Positions 12,101 through 21,084 of a stretch of 64,000 nucleotides of DNA are shown in pieces. The stretch lies in NCBI GenBank assembly GCA_020809705.1, contig CP085831.1:4712001-4776000 (forward strand), read 5' to 3'. A program made the translations under genes and the position numbers. Position 1 is the stretch's first letter, and each line of letters starts with the position of its first letter. The stretch comes from Calonectria ilicicola (taxonomy: Eukaryota; Ascomycota; Sordariomycetes; Hypocreales; Nectriaceae). The notes under the pieces were generated by a model, which did no database searches, was not told the origin of the DNA, and saw only the letters and a list, made by a program, of their open reading frames with translations.

Positions 12101-15100
12101 CAATCCGAGCAAGCATCTGCACCACCAGCTGAAAACTGGCCTGCTGGGCAAGTGCCGCAGGCGCTTTTGTCGCCGTTAGGTGCTTTTCCCGCATCGCACG
12201 TGGTGCAGATAGCATCACCTTTGGCTGCAATTTGCCCTGTACCACAAGGATTGCAACCAGTCTTGTCGTCCTTTGAGATGCTGCCCGTGGCACAGGAGCT
12301 ACAAGTGGTTGCACCTTCGGCCGAGAACTCACCTGTGGAGCAAGAAGTGCAAGCATCAACACCACCAGGCGAGAACTTACCGGCCACGCATGCTTCGCAG
12401 GTTTTCTTATCAGAGCTGGGTGCGTGACCCTCTGCGCAAGTAGCGCAAGTATCTGAACCGGCCTCTGCTACTTGACCTGTTCCGCAGGCCTGGCAGATAG
12501 TCTTGTCTTCGCTCGGTATTTGTCCTGCTGAGCATGTAGTACAATAGGTGCTGCCGCTGGTAGCAACTTGACCCTTGCCACATGGGCTACAGCCATTCTT
12601 AGCATCATTTGGAACAGATCCTGCTTGACAAGGTGTGCAAACCGCTTCACCGGCTGCTGAGAAGTGACCTGCTGAGCAATCTTCACAAGCACTCTTGGCA
12701 TCATTCGGCGCTTTGCCAGCACCGCAAGTGGTGCATTCTGCATCTCCACTGGCTGCGATTTGACCTACCGAGCAACCACCGCACTTATTTTTATCTTCAT
12801 TTGGGATTGTACCTGCTGGACAAGGAGAGCACGTAGCCAGACCACCAGTTGAAAAGTGTCCTGCTGCGCAAGCCTGGCAGGCAGTCTTGTCCTCGTTTGG
12901 CGCTTGACCTGCCGTGCAAATTGTACAGACCGCGTCGCCAGATTTCGCAACTCGTCCCGCACTGCAGGGCTGACAACCGCTCTTATCAAGAGTGGGTGCT
13001 TGGCCGGCGTCGCATTGGCTGCAAGAGGTTGACCCAGGCGTTGAGTACGAGCCATCCGAGCAGGTGGCACAGGTATCGGCGCCGCCAGTTGAAAACTGAC
13101 CAGCTTTGCAAGCGACGCAATCGCTCTTTTGATTATTAGGCGCTTGGCCTGCCGGACATGGAGTACAGCTGGGAGCGCTACTGGCCGCAACATCTCCTGG
13201 GCCGCAAGCATTGCAACCACTTCGATCATCGTTTGGTGCCCACCCAAGCGGACAGGAAGTACACCCTCCGGAGCCAGAAATTGAATACTGGCCTGCTGCA
13301 CAAGGGCTGCAAATGGATGATCCCGCAGTTGCGAATTGACCAGCTGGGCAAGAGGTGCAAGAGGTCGCGCCGTTGCCAGATGAGAATTGACCGGCGGGAC
13401 AATCTGCGCAGCTAGCCAGACCACCAGGCGAGTACTGCCCGGGGAGACAAGTAGCACAACCATCCTTGTTGTCAGTAGGTGCTTTACCAGCTGGACAGGG
13501 AGCACAGGCCGCTCCTCCACTGCTGAACTGGCTCGCTGGGCATGGATTGCAACCACTCTGGTCAAGCTTGGCCTCTGAGCCGTCGGGACAAGTGACGCAG
13601 GCCGTGGTGCCATCGCTGAACTGGCCAGGCGAGCAGGTATTGCAGCCGCTCTTGTCTGTCTTTGGCTCTTGTCCTGCTGGGCAGAAGCTACAAGCACTAA
13701 GGCCATTGCTTACTTGGCCGGCTGGACAAGGATTGCATCCGCTCCAATCCTGCTTGGGTTCGGTTCCGATGGTGCATCGAGCACACGGCTGGGTCCCATC
13801 ACTGACATCTCCACCTCCGCAGTTATCACAACCGCTCCTATCAAACTTGGGTTGTTGTATTGTAGTACAGGACCGACAAGCAGTTCCATCGCTGACTTGT
13901 TTTCCGGGACATGTAGAGCAGCCGCTTTGATCATTGTTGGGCTGTTGTCCCGCCGCACATGAGGTACAGCTAGTTGCACCACTAGCCGCGACTTTGCCTT
14001 GATCGCATGCAGTACACCCGCTCTTATCACCGTTGGGTATCTTACCCCCAGGACAAGGTGTGCAACCAGAAGCGCCACTGACCGCGTACTGGCCTGAGGG
14101 ACAGGAAGAACAAGCGGCTACGCCGCCAACTGAGAAGGATCCCGCCGGACAGTCGGAGCACGCGTCCTTACTTGTGTTGGGGGCCTTGCCTGCTGTACAG
14201 CTGATGCAACTGGAGTCACCACTAGCTGCAACCTGGCCGACTGGACAGGCGTCACAGCCGCTCTTGTCAGTCTTGGGAATTGTACCAGCGGGGCAAGCGG
14301 AGCAACTGCTTGCACCATCAAGTGAATACTTTCCGCTACCGCAAGCAGCACAAGCAGTGAGACCATTGCCGTACTGTCCTGCTGGGCATGGGTCGCAACC
14401 GCTCTTGTTAGCATTAACCTGCTGGCCTGCTGGGCAAGTGAAGCAAGCGCCCGATCCAAGAGGCGAGTATGTGTTTGCTGGGCAATCCGTGCAAGTGGCT
14501 GCAGCAATAAGCGAATATTTTCCTACGGGACACTTGTTACAGCCACTCGCGCCAGCGGTGGAATATTTTCCCGCAGGACAATCTGTGCAGGCTCCTGAGA
14601 AAGCCCCTGAATACTTTCCCGCAGGACATGTGCTGCAGCTGGATGCCCCGCTGGCTGCGTAGGTGCCTGCGGTACAACCATAACAGGTGGTTGCACCGGC
14701 GTTTGAGGAATAGCCTGCTACACAATTGGTGCAGGAAGTCAGGCCATCCTGGAGATTATACTTTCCTGCCGGACAAGCGGTGCAGCTAGAAGATCCGCTA
14801 CTCGAGGAGTATTTGCCCGCCGGACAGCTTGTACAACTAGCTGCACCAGCCAACGAGTACGATCCTGCTGGGCACACGGGGCAGTAGCTCGTGCCGCCGA
14901 CTGAGTACGAACCGGCCGAGCAGGATGAGCACGAAGACGCAGACGTGCCGGAGTACTTCCCTGCCTGACAAGATATGCAGGGTCCGGTTCCATCACTAAA
15001 CGTACCTGCTTGGCAAGAGTTGCAGCCGTTCCGAGCGGGGGCGATCTGATAGCCCGCCGGGCAACTGTAGCAATAGGTCGCGCCCCCATACGAATATTGG

Positions 15101-16038
15101 TTGTCGGCACAATTGGTGCAGCTACCGGATCCAACCGTATTAGAGTATGTGTTTATCGGACAGTCGGTGCAAGACGTTGAGCCAGCAAGCGAGTACTTGC
15201 CTGCTACGCAATTCGTGCAGTAAGTGGAGCCAGCAGCAGTCGAATATGTTCCAGCCGGGCATGAAGTACACGTCACTGAATTTGCAGACGAGTAAGATCC
15301 CGCTGAGCATGTATCGCAACCCGTCTGGTCGGCTTTGAGCGCCTGGCCCGCATTGCAGCCTTGGCACACGGCTTTCCCGCCTGTTGCCTGTGTATTTACC
15401 GGGCATTTGGTACACACCGAGTTTCCATAACCCGATGCATAATACGCTGGCGGGCACGAAATGCAAGCATCCAGGCCGCCCGGCGAATAGCTTCCCGGCA
15501 GACATGACCAGCACTGGTTGCGGGCAGGGTTGGGATACGTCCCCGCCATACACGAACCGCAACTGCTTGAACCGCCGCCCGAGACCTGCCCTGAGGGACA
15601 TGTTGTGCATGTAGCGTCTCCCGCGTTTGAATACGTTCCTCCCGGACACGACAGACAGCTGCTCGACCCAGCTGTCGAGTACTGACCTGCTGCGCATGAC
15701 AAACAGTAGTTCGCCCCTGTCCATGGCACATACTTGCCTGCCGGGCAGTTTTTGCAACTACCCTGGCCTGTGTCTGCGTTGTAAGTACCCGCCGCACATA
15801 GCGTGCATGGGGATGTGCCGCCGAGTGAATAAGTGCCCCCTCCGCAAGTGTAACAGGTCGTTTGGCTGGAGGGCGCTTGACCGGCGGGGCATTGAACCGT
15901 GTCACGCTTTTCTACGAGACTTGTATCGCTATCGTCTCGTGGTAAAATGTCGAATCTGAATAGACTGTTTGGGTTAGGGATCGCCTGAACCGAGGTGGCT
16001 GCGAGCAACGCTCCCAGCACCAGAGTTGGAGACCTCAT
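6175..16038 (-). CDS. Giant secreted Cys-rich repeat protein (ephrin-receptor-like GCC2/GCC3 repeats)
   Basis: One uninterrupted frame of 3,287 residues from the ATG at 16036-16038, with no intron in 9.9 kb. The N-terminus has a signal peptide (cleavage probably after SVQA, residue 19) and a short propeptide ending in a Kex2-type KR at 44-45. Residues about 50-2645 are a continuous array of roughly 22-residue units of the form CPAGQ.S.G...C..C, like the ephrin-receptor-like GCC2/GCC3 family (PF07699). Each should form small disulfide-bonded knots. Residues about 2648-3287 are a second repeat type of about 65 residues, containing APGA.FN, ATWTKDSSGKYSC and CPAGQ.KNGAC. No transmembrane or GPI signal is seen at the C-terminus (ends GTKCQKV), so secretion or wall attachment is likely. 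Function is unknown; a structural or adhesive cell-surface role is inferred. The DNA repeats also create long open frames in the other frames, which are not real genes. Confidence 0.92.
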   Translation of the reverse strand: MRSPTLVLGALLAATSVQAIPNPNSLFRFDILPRDDSDTSLVEKRDTVQCPAGQAPSSQTTCYTCGGGTYSLGGTSPCTLCAAGTYNADTGQGSCKNCPAGKYVPWTGANYCLSCAAGQYSTAGSSSCLSCPGGTYSNAGDATCTTCPSGQVSGGGSSSCGSCMAGTYPNPARNQCWSCLPGSYSPGGLDACISCPPAYYASGYGNSVCTKCPVNTQATGGKAVCQGCNAGQALKADQTGCDTCSAGSYSSANSVTCTSCPAGTYSTAAGSTYCTNCVAGKYSLAGSTSCTDCPINTYSNTVGSGSCTNCADNQYSYGGATYCYSCPAGYQIAPARNGCNSCQAGTFSDGTGPCISCQAGKYSGTSASSCSSCSAGSYSVGGTSYCPVCPAGSYSLAGAASCTSCPAGKYSSSSGSSSCTACPAGKYNLQDGLTSCTNCVAGYSSNAGATTCYGCTAGTYAASGASSCSTCPAGKYSGAFSGACTDCPAGKYSTAGASGCNKCPVGKYSLIAAATCTDCPANTYSPLGSGACFTCPAGQQVNANKSGCDPCPAGQYGNGLTACAACGSGKYSLDGASSCSACPAGTIPKTDKSGCDACPVGQVAASGDSSCISCTAGKAPNTSKDACSDCPAGSFSVGGVAACSSCPSGQYAVSGASGCTPCPGGKIPNGDKSGCTACDQGKVAASGATSCTSCAAGQQPNNDQSGCSTCPGKQVSDGTACRSCTTIQQPKFDRSGCDNCGGGDVSDGTQPCARCTIGTEPKQDWSGCNPCPAGQVSNGLSACSFCPAGQEPKTDKSGCNTCSPGQFSDGTTACVTCPDGSEAKLDQSGCNPCPASQFSSGGAACAPCPAGKAPTDNKDGCATCLPGQYSPGGLASCADCPAGQFSSGNGATSCTSCPAGQFATAGSSICSPCAAGQYSISGSGGCTSCPLGWAPNDDRSGCNACGPGDVAASSAPSCTPCPAGQAPNNQKSDCVACKAGQFSTGGADTCATCSDGSYSTPGSTSCSQCDAGQAPTLDKSGCQPCSAGRVAKSGDAVCTICTAGQAPNEDKTACQACAAGHFSTGGLATCSPCPAGTIPNEDKNKCGGCSVGQIAASGDAECTTCGAGKAPNDAKSACEDCSAGHFSAAGEAVCTPCQAGSVPNDAKNGCSPCGKGQVATSGSTYCTTCSAGQIPSEDKTICQACGTGQVAEAGSDTCATCAEGHAPSSDKKTCEACVAGKFSPGGVDACTSCSTGEFSAEGATTCSSCATGSISKDDKTGCNPCGTGQIAAKGDAICTTCDAGKAPNGDKSACGTCPAGQFSAGGADACSDCPDNHFSSSGSTTCDVCPEGHAAKGDKSGCDACQAGQFSDGTALCSPCPAGHTSASGAKECTTCPAGKVPNGDNTGCVDCTDGKIAASGSTICTACLAGEGPKNDKSGCEACPKGQWSDGKAACDVCPPGSAAKSDGSSCETCAPGQASDGTHACAVCPAGQQANSNQSGCEACTDGKVSDGTGACIACKADQQPKGDGSGCDACPPGEVSDGTKSCAACPVGNEPKGDKSGCNPCGPGLVSNGISACAPCSAGQQPRENQSGCDACPTGQVSDGSGACAPCNAGHEAAHGQGSCSACQPGHVSDGTAPCSACDPGQQPNAAGKLCEDCTAGKFSTAGFTCAPCGSGKHSALKAASCTDCGPGEVAASGSGDCTACPAGKAPNDDKSTCEACPDGHVAAVGDSACSPCAPGQGPNNDKSACEACPAGHVSLGGFATCTACAPGSVPNDENTQCTNCPTGQVSDGTAACAPCAKGKTAKHDQSACEGCTLGQVSNGLVPCAACLPGTQPKGDLSGCDACPKGQFSTGANACDVCPAGKVATSNQGGCEDCPKGHYGDGKSDCVACPAGQFSAAGSSSCTDCETGVFSAGGADACQACPVGHYAKEDHSGCDACPAGQFSDGTVPCAPCPAGKSPKGDGSGCEACLAGRVTAGGEANCATCPAGQAANENQSACKACTAGHFSDGKSPCAPCPAGQYSGDGATTCSDCSDGQFSASGAASCGSCPVGQAPKSDKSGCEICPDGKVSSGSVACAACPVGKIPNSEKSGCDPCLAGQVGQGTNCAFCSAGQAPKSDRSGCNDCPAGQVSDGKSDCKSCLVGQTPKGDNSGCTACPAGQVADGVGACAPCALGSAPNGDNSSCKLCPSGQVSDGTSCKTCNAGQTPNSKNSGCDDCPKGQVSDGKAKCSSCPSGQTPNSSNGGCSTCPAGQVSDGSGACTTCGAGTAANAQNSACEPCATGQISNGNHACASCPAGQQPKKDQSGCEVCPKGQVSDGTKACATCAANQQPKADNSGCDTCTKGQVSDGSSCGQCPAGKQPKDDGPGCTDCPAGQVSNGISACAPCSPGQTPKKDQSGCDACPTGKVSDGKGSCNACPVGQTPKSDKSGCQTCPKGQVSDGSAACSMCKVGEAPNTENGACIACSTGQVSQGTACFSCPAGQIPKTDRSGCQACASGQVSNGVGTCVTCPAGQAAKADNSVCEACPKGKFSDGTKPCAPCPAGSTIKKDQSGCDVCPKGQVSDGTSACASCPSGQVPNTEGTTCSGCKPGQVPKGDGSSCQACPAGQVGDGTACAACPSGKIPKADSSSCQSCPSGQVPNSQGTACNACPKDQLPNSQGTACIPDCGSSATFDSGLNACKCIAPGAKFNTDKTCTCSGATLNKTNNVCICSTPTGSTWVSDKSGVYSCSCPSDKPLNNGACTAVVDCGANATFDPASNACKCNAPGAIFNKDKTCSCGTGAALSKDGKTCQCSAPSNSAWTKDTAGKYSCACPQGQTVKNGACTAPVDCGSAATLDDNTNSCVCKAPGAVFNSDKSCSCGTNATLSTDTKSCQCSVTGATWTKDSSGKYSCVCPAGQTVKNGACAVSLDCGGGATSQSGVCVCNAPGATFNTASKTCGCGDGASLNPDGKSCKCSVTGATWTKDSSGKYSCTCPSGQTIKNGACTAPLDCGNKATNQGGTCVCNAPGATFNTDKSCSCSIGASLSTDSKSCQCSVTGASWAKDSSGKYSCVCPSGQSLKNGVCTVNCGTNASLSKDGKTCVCKAPGATFSSSDLSCGCGPDASLSKDGKTCECTAQGALWTMANGGAYTCLCPTGQVFENGICVSRFSCGPNATAKNGACQCKAPGATYRDADKSCSCGPNATLTNNACVCKISGATWSADSTGKYSCQCPAGQLVSGTSCIPNCGTQATYNSSSKSCVCNNPNLAFNQGARICDCTTDATLDSTGKNCSCKKSGMLWGIISHTCSCPRGMVFSGTKCQKV
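6178..8095 (-). repeat. Coding tandem array, about 195-bp unit
   Basis: About ten degenerate copies of a roughly 65-codon unit form the C-terminal part of the giant protein. Each has a C.C.APGA.FN segment, a C.CG.....L..D.K.C segment, a W.KDSSGKYSC segment and a CP.GQ..KNGAC segment. The last copies are the most divergent. Confidence 0.8.
8096..15890 (-). repeat. Coding tandem array, about 66-bp Cys-rich unit
   Basis: Degenerate tandem repeats of about 22 codons encode the first repeat class of the giant protein. Two sub-types alternate irregularly: units with ...SDGT.AC (or SNG..AC) and units with P..DKSGC. Sequence between units has diverged, so the array is old, but neighbouring copies are similar enough to allow unequal exchange. 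Confidence 0.85.
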
Positions 16039-18716
16039 ATTGAGGCTCTGAGATCGCCCTTAGTGAATTGGGGAAAAGGCGTTTCGTCTTCCGCTAAAGG
16101 AGAAGAGAAAAAAAAGAATGAATGAAAGGATCTGACACGAGATGCACAAGCCCTGCCCCATTTCCGCGTGGGTGCCATTATTATTTCAAGTCAAAACATT
16201 GGTCCTGGTGTGCTGCAACCGGCCAGCGCGACAGGTTGTTCAGGCTAGATCATCAAGCCACGCTTTGGTGATGTGCCTAGTCTCAAGCCACAGGCTGACT
16301 TTTTGTATCCTCACTTGTTTATCAGTCAGTCTAGTGCAATATGGTACTGAATCTTGCTAGAGCTAGAGGTTTTGGACTAAAGTTAGCCTAGCAGCTGAGG
16401 CGACTCATGATGCATCCAGGATCAACATGTGCATGTTTCTAATTCCCATCCTGGCCCCCTTTCCCCCCGAAATTATTCTTAATTCTACGGTTAGGACCAT
16501 TAGACTCTTTCCAAAACTATGAGGAGCCTGTTGACTAGTAAATCGTACAGGCACACACAGACTGGAATGTGGTAGTGGAGCACATCTCCAGCATCCCACC
16601 ATGCCTACTACTTCAGGCCGTCCAAGCGGCAAGGCAGCTTTGGACAATTAGATATCATGGCAACAGCACTCATTCATCTTGCATTTACTGTCCTGATCGT
16701 GGCCAGTCTCCATCTCCAAAGACCAGACCAAGTGATTGGCACCTCCATTTGCTCCTTTAAGTAAAAGCTCTGTGATCGTTGGAGTCTAGACATTGCGGCA
16801 GTCCTGTCTAGCCCTATAGTAGGTATAGATCAGCGAGAGCATTCCCTTCACGTGCACGACGCTAGCCCACCCCGAGAGCTGACAACTGGAATTTAACTCC
16901 AGCCTAACGGACCAGCCAGCTTAGCCTTGCGGGCTGAGCGTCTAAACCGAATCCTCGGGACCTCCGCGGTGGGCATGGCATGGTGCTTTAGCCAGTTGCT
17001 CCTCCATGACTTTTCTAACCTAGCGTTGCCAGAAAAAGCCCACAAAGTCCCAAATCCACGACTTCAATCAATGCATGCTTTTTGGAGAGGGGGATTTTAT
17101 GCCTAAAATTGAACCGAATTTAAGCTTATCGGCATCAGACCTTCTTTCCATTCTCCATCTTATCCTCGGCCTTAAGACCTTTGAAGGATTCTGCAATGCC
17201 AATAGTATCGTGCTGCTTGAATCCAACCCCATCTTTGTCATACAGTACAATCTCTGAAAGATTGTACCCCCTCTACCTTTTCCCATCATCTTCCAGCCAA
17301 ATTTTAAATAAGAAAATGTTATATAAATAAACTAAATAAGTAATATATATGGGGTTTGTTGTTATTTATGTATTAATTTTCTTTCCTTTACTATTATATT
17401 GATATCTTCGGGCGGTTTAGTTCCATGCTGCTAAAGGTACGGAAGTGATTGGGGACAATCTTTCAAGGGGTGTATTGTAGGCAAGGCTAGGAAGTCTGAG
17501 GCGAATCTTTCCACTTCATCTACTTTCGTCACATCAACCATGTCTATTTTTCCTACCTCGTCAATGATACGTGAAGGGTGGTCACGTGGATAAATGACCT
17601 TAGTAATCCAGCTGCCATTAGGGCAGCAGGGACCTTTGGTCCCTTAGAGAGTCAATCAATCCTTTTACACCCTCATTTTACAGTCCTTAGTGACCCTTTC
17701 CGCATTAGTCAACACACACATCTATTTACGATCACCGATCGAGGAAAGAAATCCGGCACAATTATTGCCTTGTTCTAAATGGCCAAATCATGGCAATTTA
17801 GCTCAATAACTTAAGCCACGGGGATCGATGTTGTCCCAGTCCCAGTCAAATTTTAGGCAGGCGGGACCCGAACTCGATATGTCTCCGTTTTGTTAGCCGG
17901 TCATACTTACTCGTCCGTTCCTGATCGGCAACCTTCCTTTCATACTAGAGCATGCAGTAAATAATAAATAGAACTAACTCATAGGAAAGACCATGGCATT
18001 TAAATCTCGTTACCAGTTGAAATTTTATGCCTCGTGGTCTGCAAATGGTGCTTTGTGTGGAGGGAAATAGTGTTCCGGTCTATCTAAAAAAAAAAGGATG
18101 CTGAATCCCCCACCTGAAGACTAGACTGAAGTACAATATAATATATTTGATTAATAATATCCTCTGCTCTTTGCCAATACTTTTAACATTGCTGGAGGTG
18201 TGCGTGTTTTGGGCTTTATATCATTGCCGAGGCATCTTGCCCACCTGTTAGAATGGGTATGGAGTATGTGGGTCTGGGCTTAGGGAGCAGGAAGTGGTAC
18301 AAGTCCAGTCTCTCCGATGAACTGGCTGTCCTGTAAAAAAATATTTTCCTGTCACTAATATTAGTTGCGGAGATGTATACTGGTGTACTGACATGTAGCT
18401 GCCACCCCACGAGACTAACGTTTGTGGGGAAAATCGGTGCCACACCAGGTTTGTTTTGACACGACGACCTAACACAATAATCAGTCTAGTCTTAGTCTTC
18501 TAGCTAACTTGAAGCTGATGATTGGAAACCCCGCAGATGGTCTGGAGATGCACATACAAACTTACGCGGATGAAGGGGAAGCGATGCTGTCGATAAATGA
18601 TCTTGAATCTCCCCTCTGCATTCTGGAGGTAATTTAATCTCTTGCTTTGTTATATTCGCATCATATATTATTATTTCCATTGGAATATTTATCGCGATAT
18701 CCCAAATCTCACCATT
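16039..18716. other. Gene-poor 2.7-kb region between the giant gene and the transporter
   Basis: No coding region with recognisable content on either strand; only short frames of chance length. A purine-rich stretch lies just upstream of the giant gene (16095-16130). A small perfect inverted repeat with 9-bp arms (GTACAATCT / AGATTGTAC) lies at 17245-17267. The part at 17300-17400 is AT-rich. Toward the transporter there are CCCCAC motifs at 18107-18113 and 18405-18410, and GTGGGGAAAA at 18424. Confidence 0.45.
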
Positions 18717-20315
18717 ATGTCTTCTGATGACTCTAAAGAACGCGCGGGTGCGGAATCTGAGCATGTGGAACAGTCTGCTGCTTTTAGTGATGATGTCGGG
18801 TCCTCGACCCTAGATGCGGGAATCATACGATCGTCATGGCGTGACAATAAAAAGTTCATTCTAATTGCATGTGTCGTCAACATTGCCAATTTGGATTATG
18901 GACTGGACACTGGAATGATCAATGGATTTCAAGCCATGCCCGGATTTCTGCAAGTATTTGGATACGCTGATCCCCAGCAACCTGGTGGTTATGCAATCCG
19001 GACTATTGTTCAGCAGTTGATCACAAGCCTTGTGTCAGTGGGGATGATGATTTCATCGCTACTAGCAGGCCCTGTCATCCAATGCATTGGTCGAAAGGGA
19101 GGCCTCTGGCTAGGATGCGCGTTGATGTTCGTCAGTGTCACCATGCAAATGCTTGTAACCGACCACGGCGGTCTCTACGCAAGTCGTATCATTTTGGGAT
19201 TGGGATGTGGTTTTTTGTTGACCTCATCGCAACTATACATGCAAGAAATCTCACCAGCAAACCTTCGATCGTTCAATTTTTCGCTATACATCACCTGGGT
19301 CAGTATCGGATCTCTTATAGGATCGGTTGTGAATAACTATTGCACCAAAATATTGAGTCGCACAGCATACCGCATTCCGCTGGGAATCATCTATGCCGTA
19401 ACTTTCATCTACGCGGTGGTGATAGTTCCGCTTCCCGAAAGTCCCCGCCACCTTGCCGTGAAAGGGAAGAAAGAGCAGGCATATCGATCACTACGTTGGC
19501 TTAGAGACGCTGCATACACGGATCAGCAAGTTGAGAGAGAGCTGTGTGAAATCGAGAACAGCATTGAGATGGACTCGGAGGGTAACAGCTCGGTCGGCTT
19601 CCTCGACATTTTTCGCGGAGGCAACCTTCGCCGGACTCTGATTTCAGTCGCTGTGGCGACTTTCCCCGGCGCTTCCGGCAGCCAATTCATTATCCAGTAC
19701 GGTGTATACTTTTTTGTTGTTTCAGGAAATGGAGATCCTTTCCAAAGCACCATCATTGTCCTCTCTATGGGACTTCTCGGCTCGCTTGTTTCACCTCTCT
19801 ACACTGGCTGGGTAGGAAAGCGCCCGATTCTGATGATCGGATCCGCAGTCCAGGGCCTTTGCATGCTCGGAATGGCACTGGTTAACTCAGTCCGTGGGCT
19901 CGACACGATTGCCTCAAATACAATCCTGGCCATGACATGCATCTTCATGTTCACGTTTTGCGCGTGCATAAACCCGTTTTCTTGGCAAATAGCAGCAGAG
20001 GTTCCAACCCAAGCATTGCGAGCTCATACTCTAGGCTTCGCAACTTGTGTCGGCTTCACATCGGGCTTCCTGCTAACCTTTACGGTTCCATACTTCATCA
20101 ATCCGACCTCCTTGAACTGGGGTCCAAAATATGCATATATATGGTGTCCCGCCAACTTTGCCTGCACGATTTTTACTTTCTTTTTCGTGCCAGAGACGAA
20201 CAAGAGAACCCTGGAAGAAATCGACCAATGCTTCGCTGCTAGAGTTCTAATTCGGAAGTTCCCTTCTTATCAAGCCGTAGATTCCATCACTGTTCGAGCA
20301 CAACAAGCAGAGTAG
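18717..20315 (+). CDS. MFS transporter, sugar-porter family
   Basis: A single exon of 532 residues. The ATG at 18717 is the first in-frame ATG, since the frame upstream has none. A short hydrophilic N-terminus is followed by about twelve membrane segments. Family marks in order: DTGMINGFQAMPGF in TM1; GRKGG between TM2 and TM3; LGLGCGFLLTSSQLYMQEISPANLR around TM4; PESPRHLAVKG at the end of TM6; the central loop; then AAEVPTQALRAHTLGFAT, and PETNKRTLEEID after TM12. These are signatures of the sugar-porter subfamily (TC 2.A.1.1), whose fungal members also carry quinate, polyols and other small organic molecules. It is the first gene of the catabolic-looking set and probably imports its substrate across the plasma membrane. 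GTGGGG/CCCCAC motifs lie 290-310 bp upstream. Confidence 0.92.
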   Translation: MSSDDSKERAGAESEHVEQSAAFSDDVGSSTLDAGIIRSSWRDNKKFILIACVVNIANLDYGLDTGMINGFQAMPGFLQVFGYADPQQPGGYAIRTIVQQLITSLVSVGMMISSLLAGPVIQCIGRKGGLWLGCALMFVSVTMQMLVTDHGGLYASRIILGLGCGFLLTSSQLYMQEISPANLRSFNFSLYITWVSIGSLIGSVVNNYCTKILSRTAYRIPLGIIYAVTFIYAVVIVPLPESPRHLAVKGKKEQAYRSLRWLRDAAYTDQQVERELCEIENSIEMDSEGNSSVGFLDIFRGGNLRRTLISVAVATFPGASGSQFIIQYGVYFFVVSGNGDPFQSTIIVLSMGLLGSLVSPLYTGWVGKRPILMIGSAVQGLCMLGMALVNSVRGLDTIASNTILAMTCIFMFTFCACINPFSWQIAAEVPTQALRAHTLGFATCVGFTSGFLLTFTVPYFINPTSLNWGPKYAYIWCPANFACTIFTFFFVPETNKRTLEEIDQCFAARVLIRKFPSYQAVDSITVRAQQAE

Positions 20316-21084
20316 GAGCAGAAGTTTTGCGGCATTGCAGACACACATTGTGTTAGTGTGTGATTTTATTGTAGAAAGTATATAGTTATTAAGATGGCTT
20401 CTTGAAACACATCTAGATTAGTACTTCGAAATAAATTGATCTCACAATCATGATCTCCAAAAAGCGATATCGATGATAGTACGTTATCTTCCAGCCCTCG
20501 AGTCTCTACAAGAACATCCATTAATTGCAACGCAAAGGCCTACTGTGATCAGATTGACTAGATGTGGGCTCATGCATGCTCGGCTATGCGAGATCCGGTC
20601 AAGGTCAGGATCAAGGCATCATGGCTGTCGGCTATGCCCATGTATCGAGTGGACTGTGATGTGTGGGGAACTCCATCTTGCATGCTCGGGTCCACGGATT
20701 CGGAGAGAAAAAAGTACGGGGAAGACGGGGTCCTGTTCGCAGCCGGAGTTTCTAACTGGTAGACTTCGTGCGCCAACTAAGTGACATCGATTTGTCATGT
20801 GGCCTAATTATGCCCGATTCTACCTAGAACTACCACATCATCCCCAGAAGCTTGTGGGGTAAGCCCCCATCAAGACTCCACCCCCGCAATCTTGAGAAGG
20901 TCGATTGTGGGGAAGCAGAGTTGTGTCTCGATGTAGTTGTATTCTTCGAGATGTAGACTAGGGCTGACAAAGAGCCAAGACGGGATATCAGGTTGGGCTT
21001 AAATAGTAGGATATCTGGAGGTTTTCTGGTGTACAAGCAATTTTGATTAATTATTACGCTAAATAGAAGCCACATTTGACAGCC
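20316..21084. other. Intergenic region with GTGGGG motifs upstream of SDR1
   Basis: No gene recognised. GTGGGG lies at 20663 (as GTGGGGAA), 20854 and 20907 (as GTGGGGAA). A TATA-like TTAAATAG at 20999-21006 is 79 bp before the SDR1 ATG. Just after the transporter stop, 20341-20367 carries ACACACATT followed by TAGTGTGTGATT, a motif repeated at 22884. Confidence 0.45.

Noticed and set aside
11046..12365. A 439-codon minus-strand frame, and similar long frames at 12765-13706, 14033-14662 and elsewhere in 6.2-16 kb
   Set aside because: They are alternative frames of the repeat array. Only the 3,287-residue frame has a signal peptide and ordered Cys spacing.
18642..18716. A longer N-terminus for the MFS transporter
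   Set aside because: The upstream in-frame extension starts with TTG and adds an aromatic-rich stretch unlike family N-termini; the ATG at 18717 is used.
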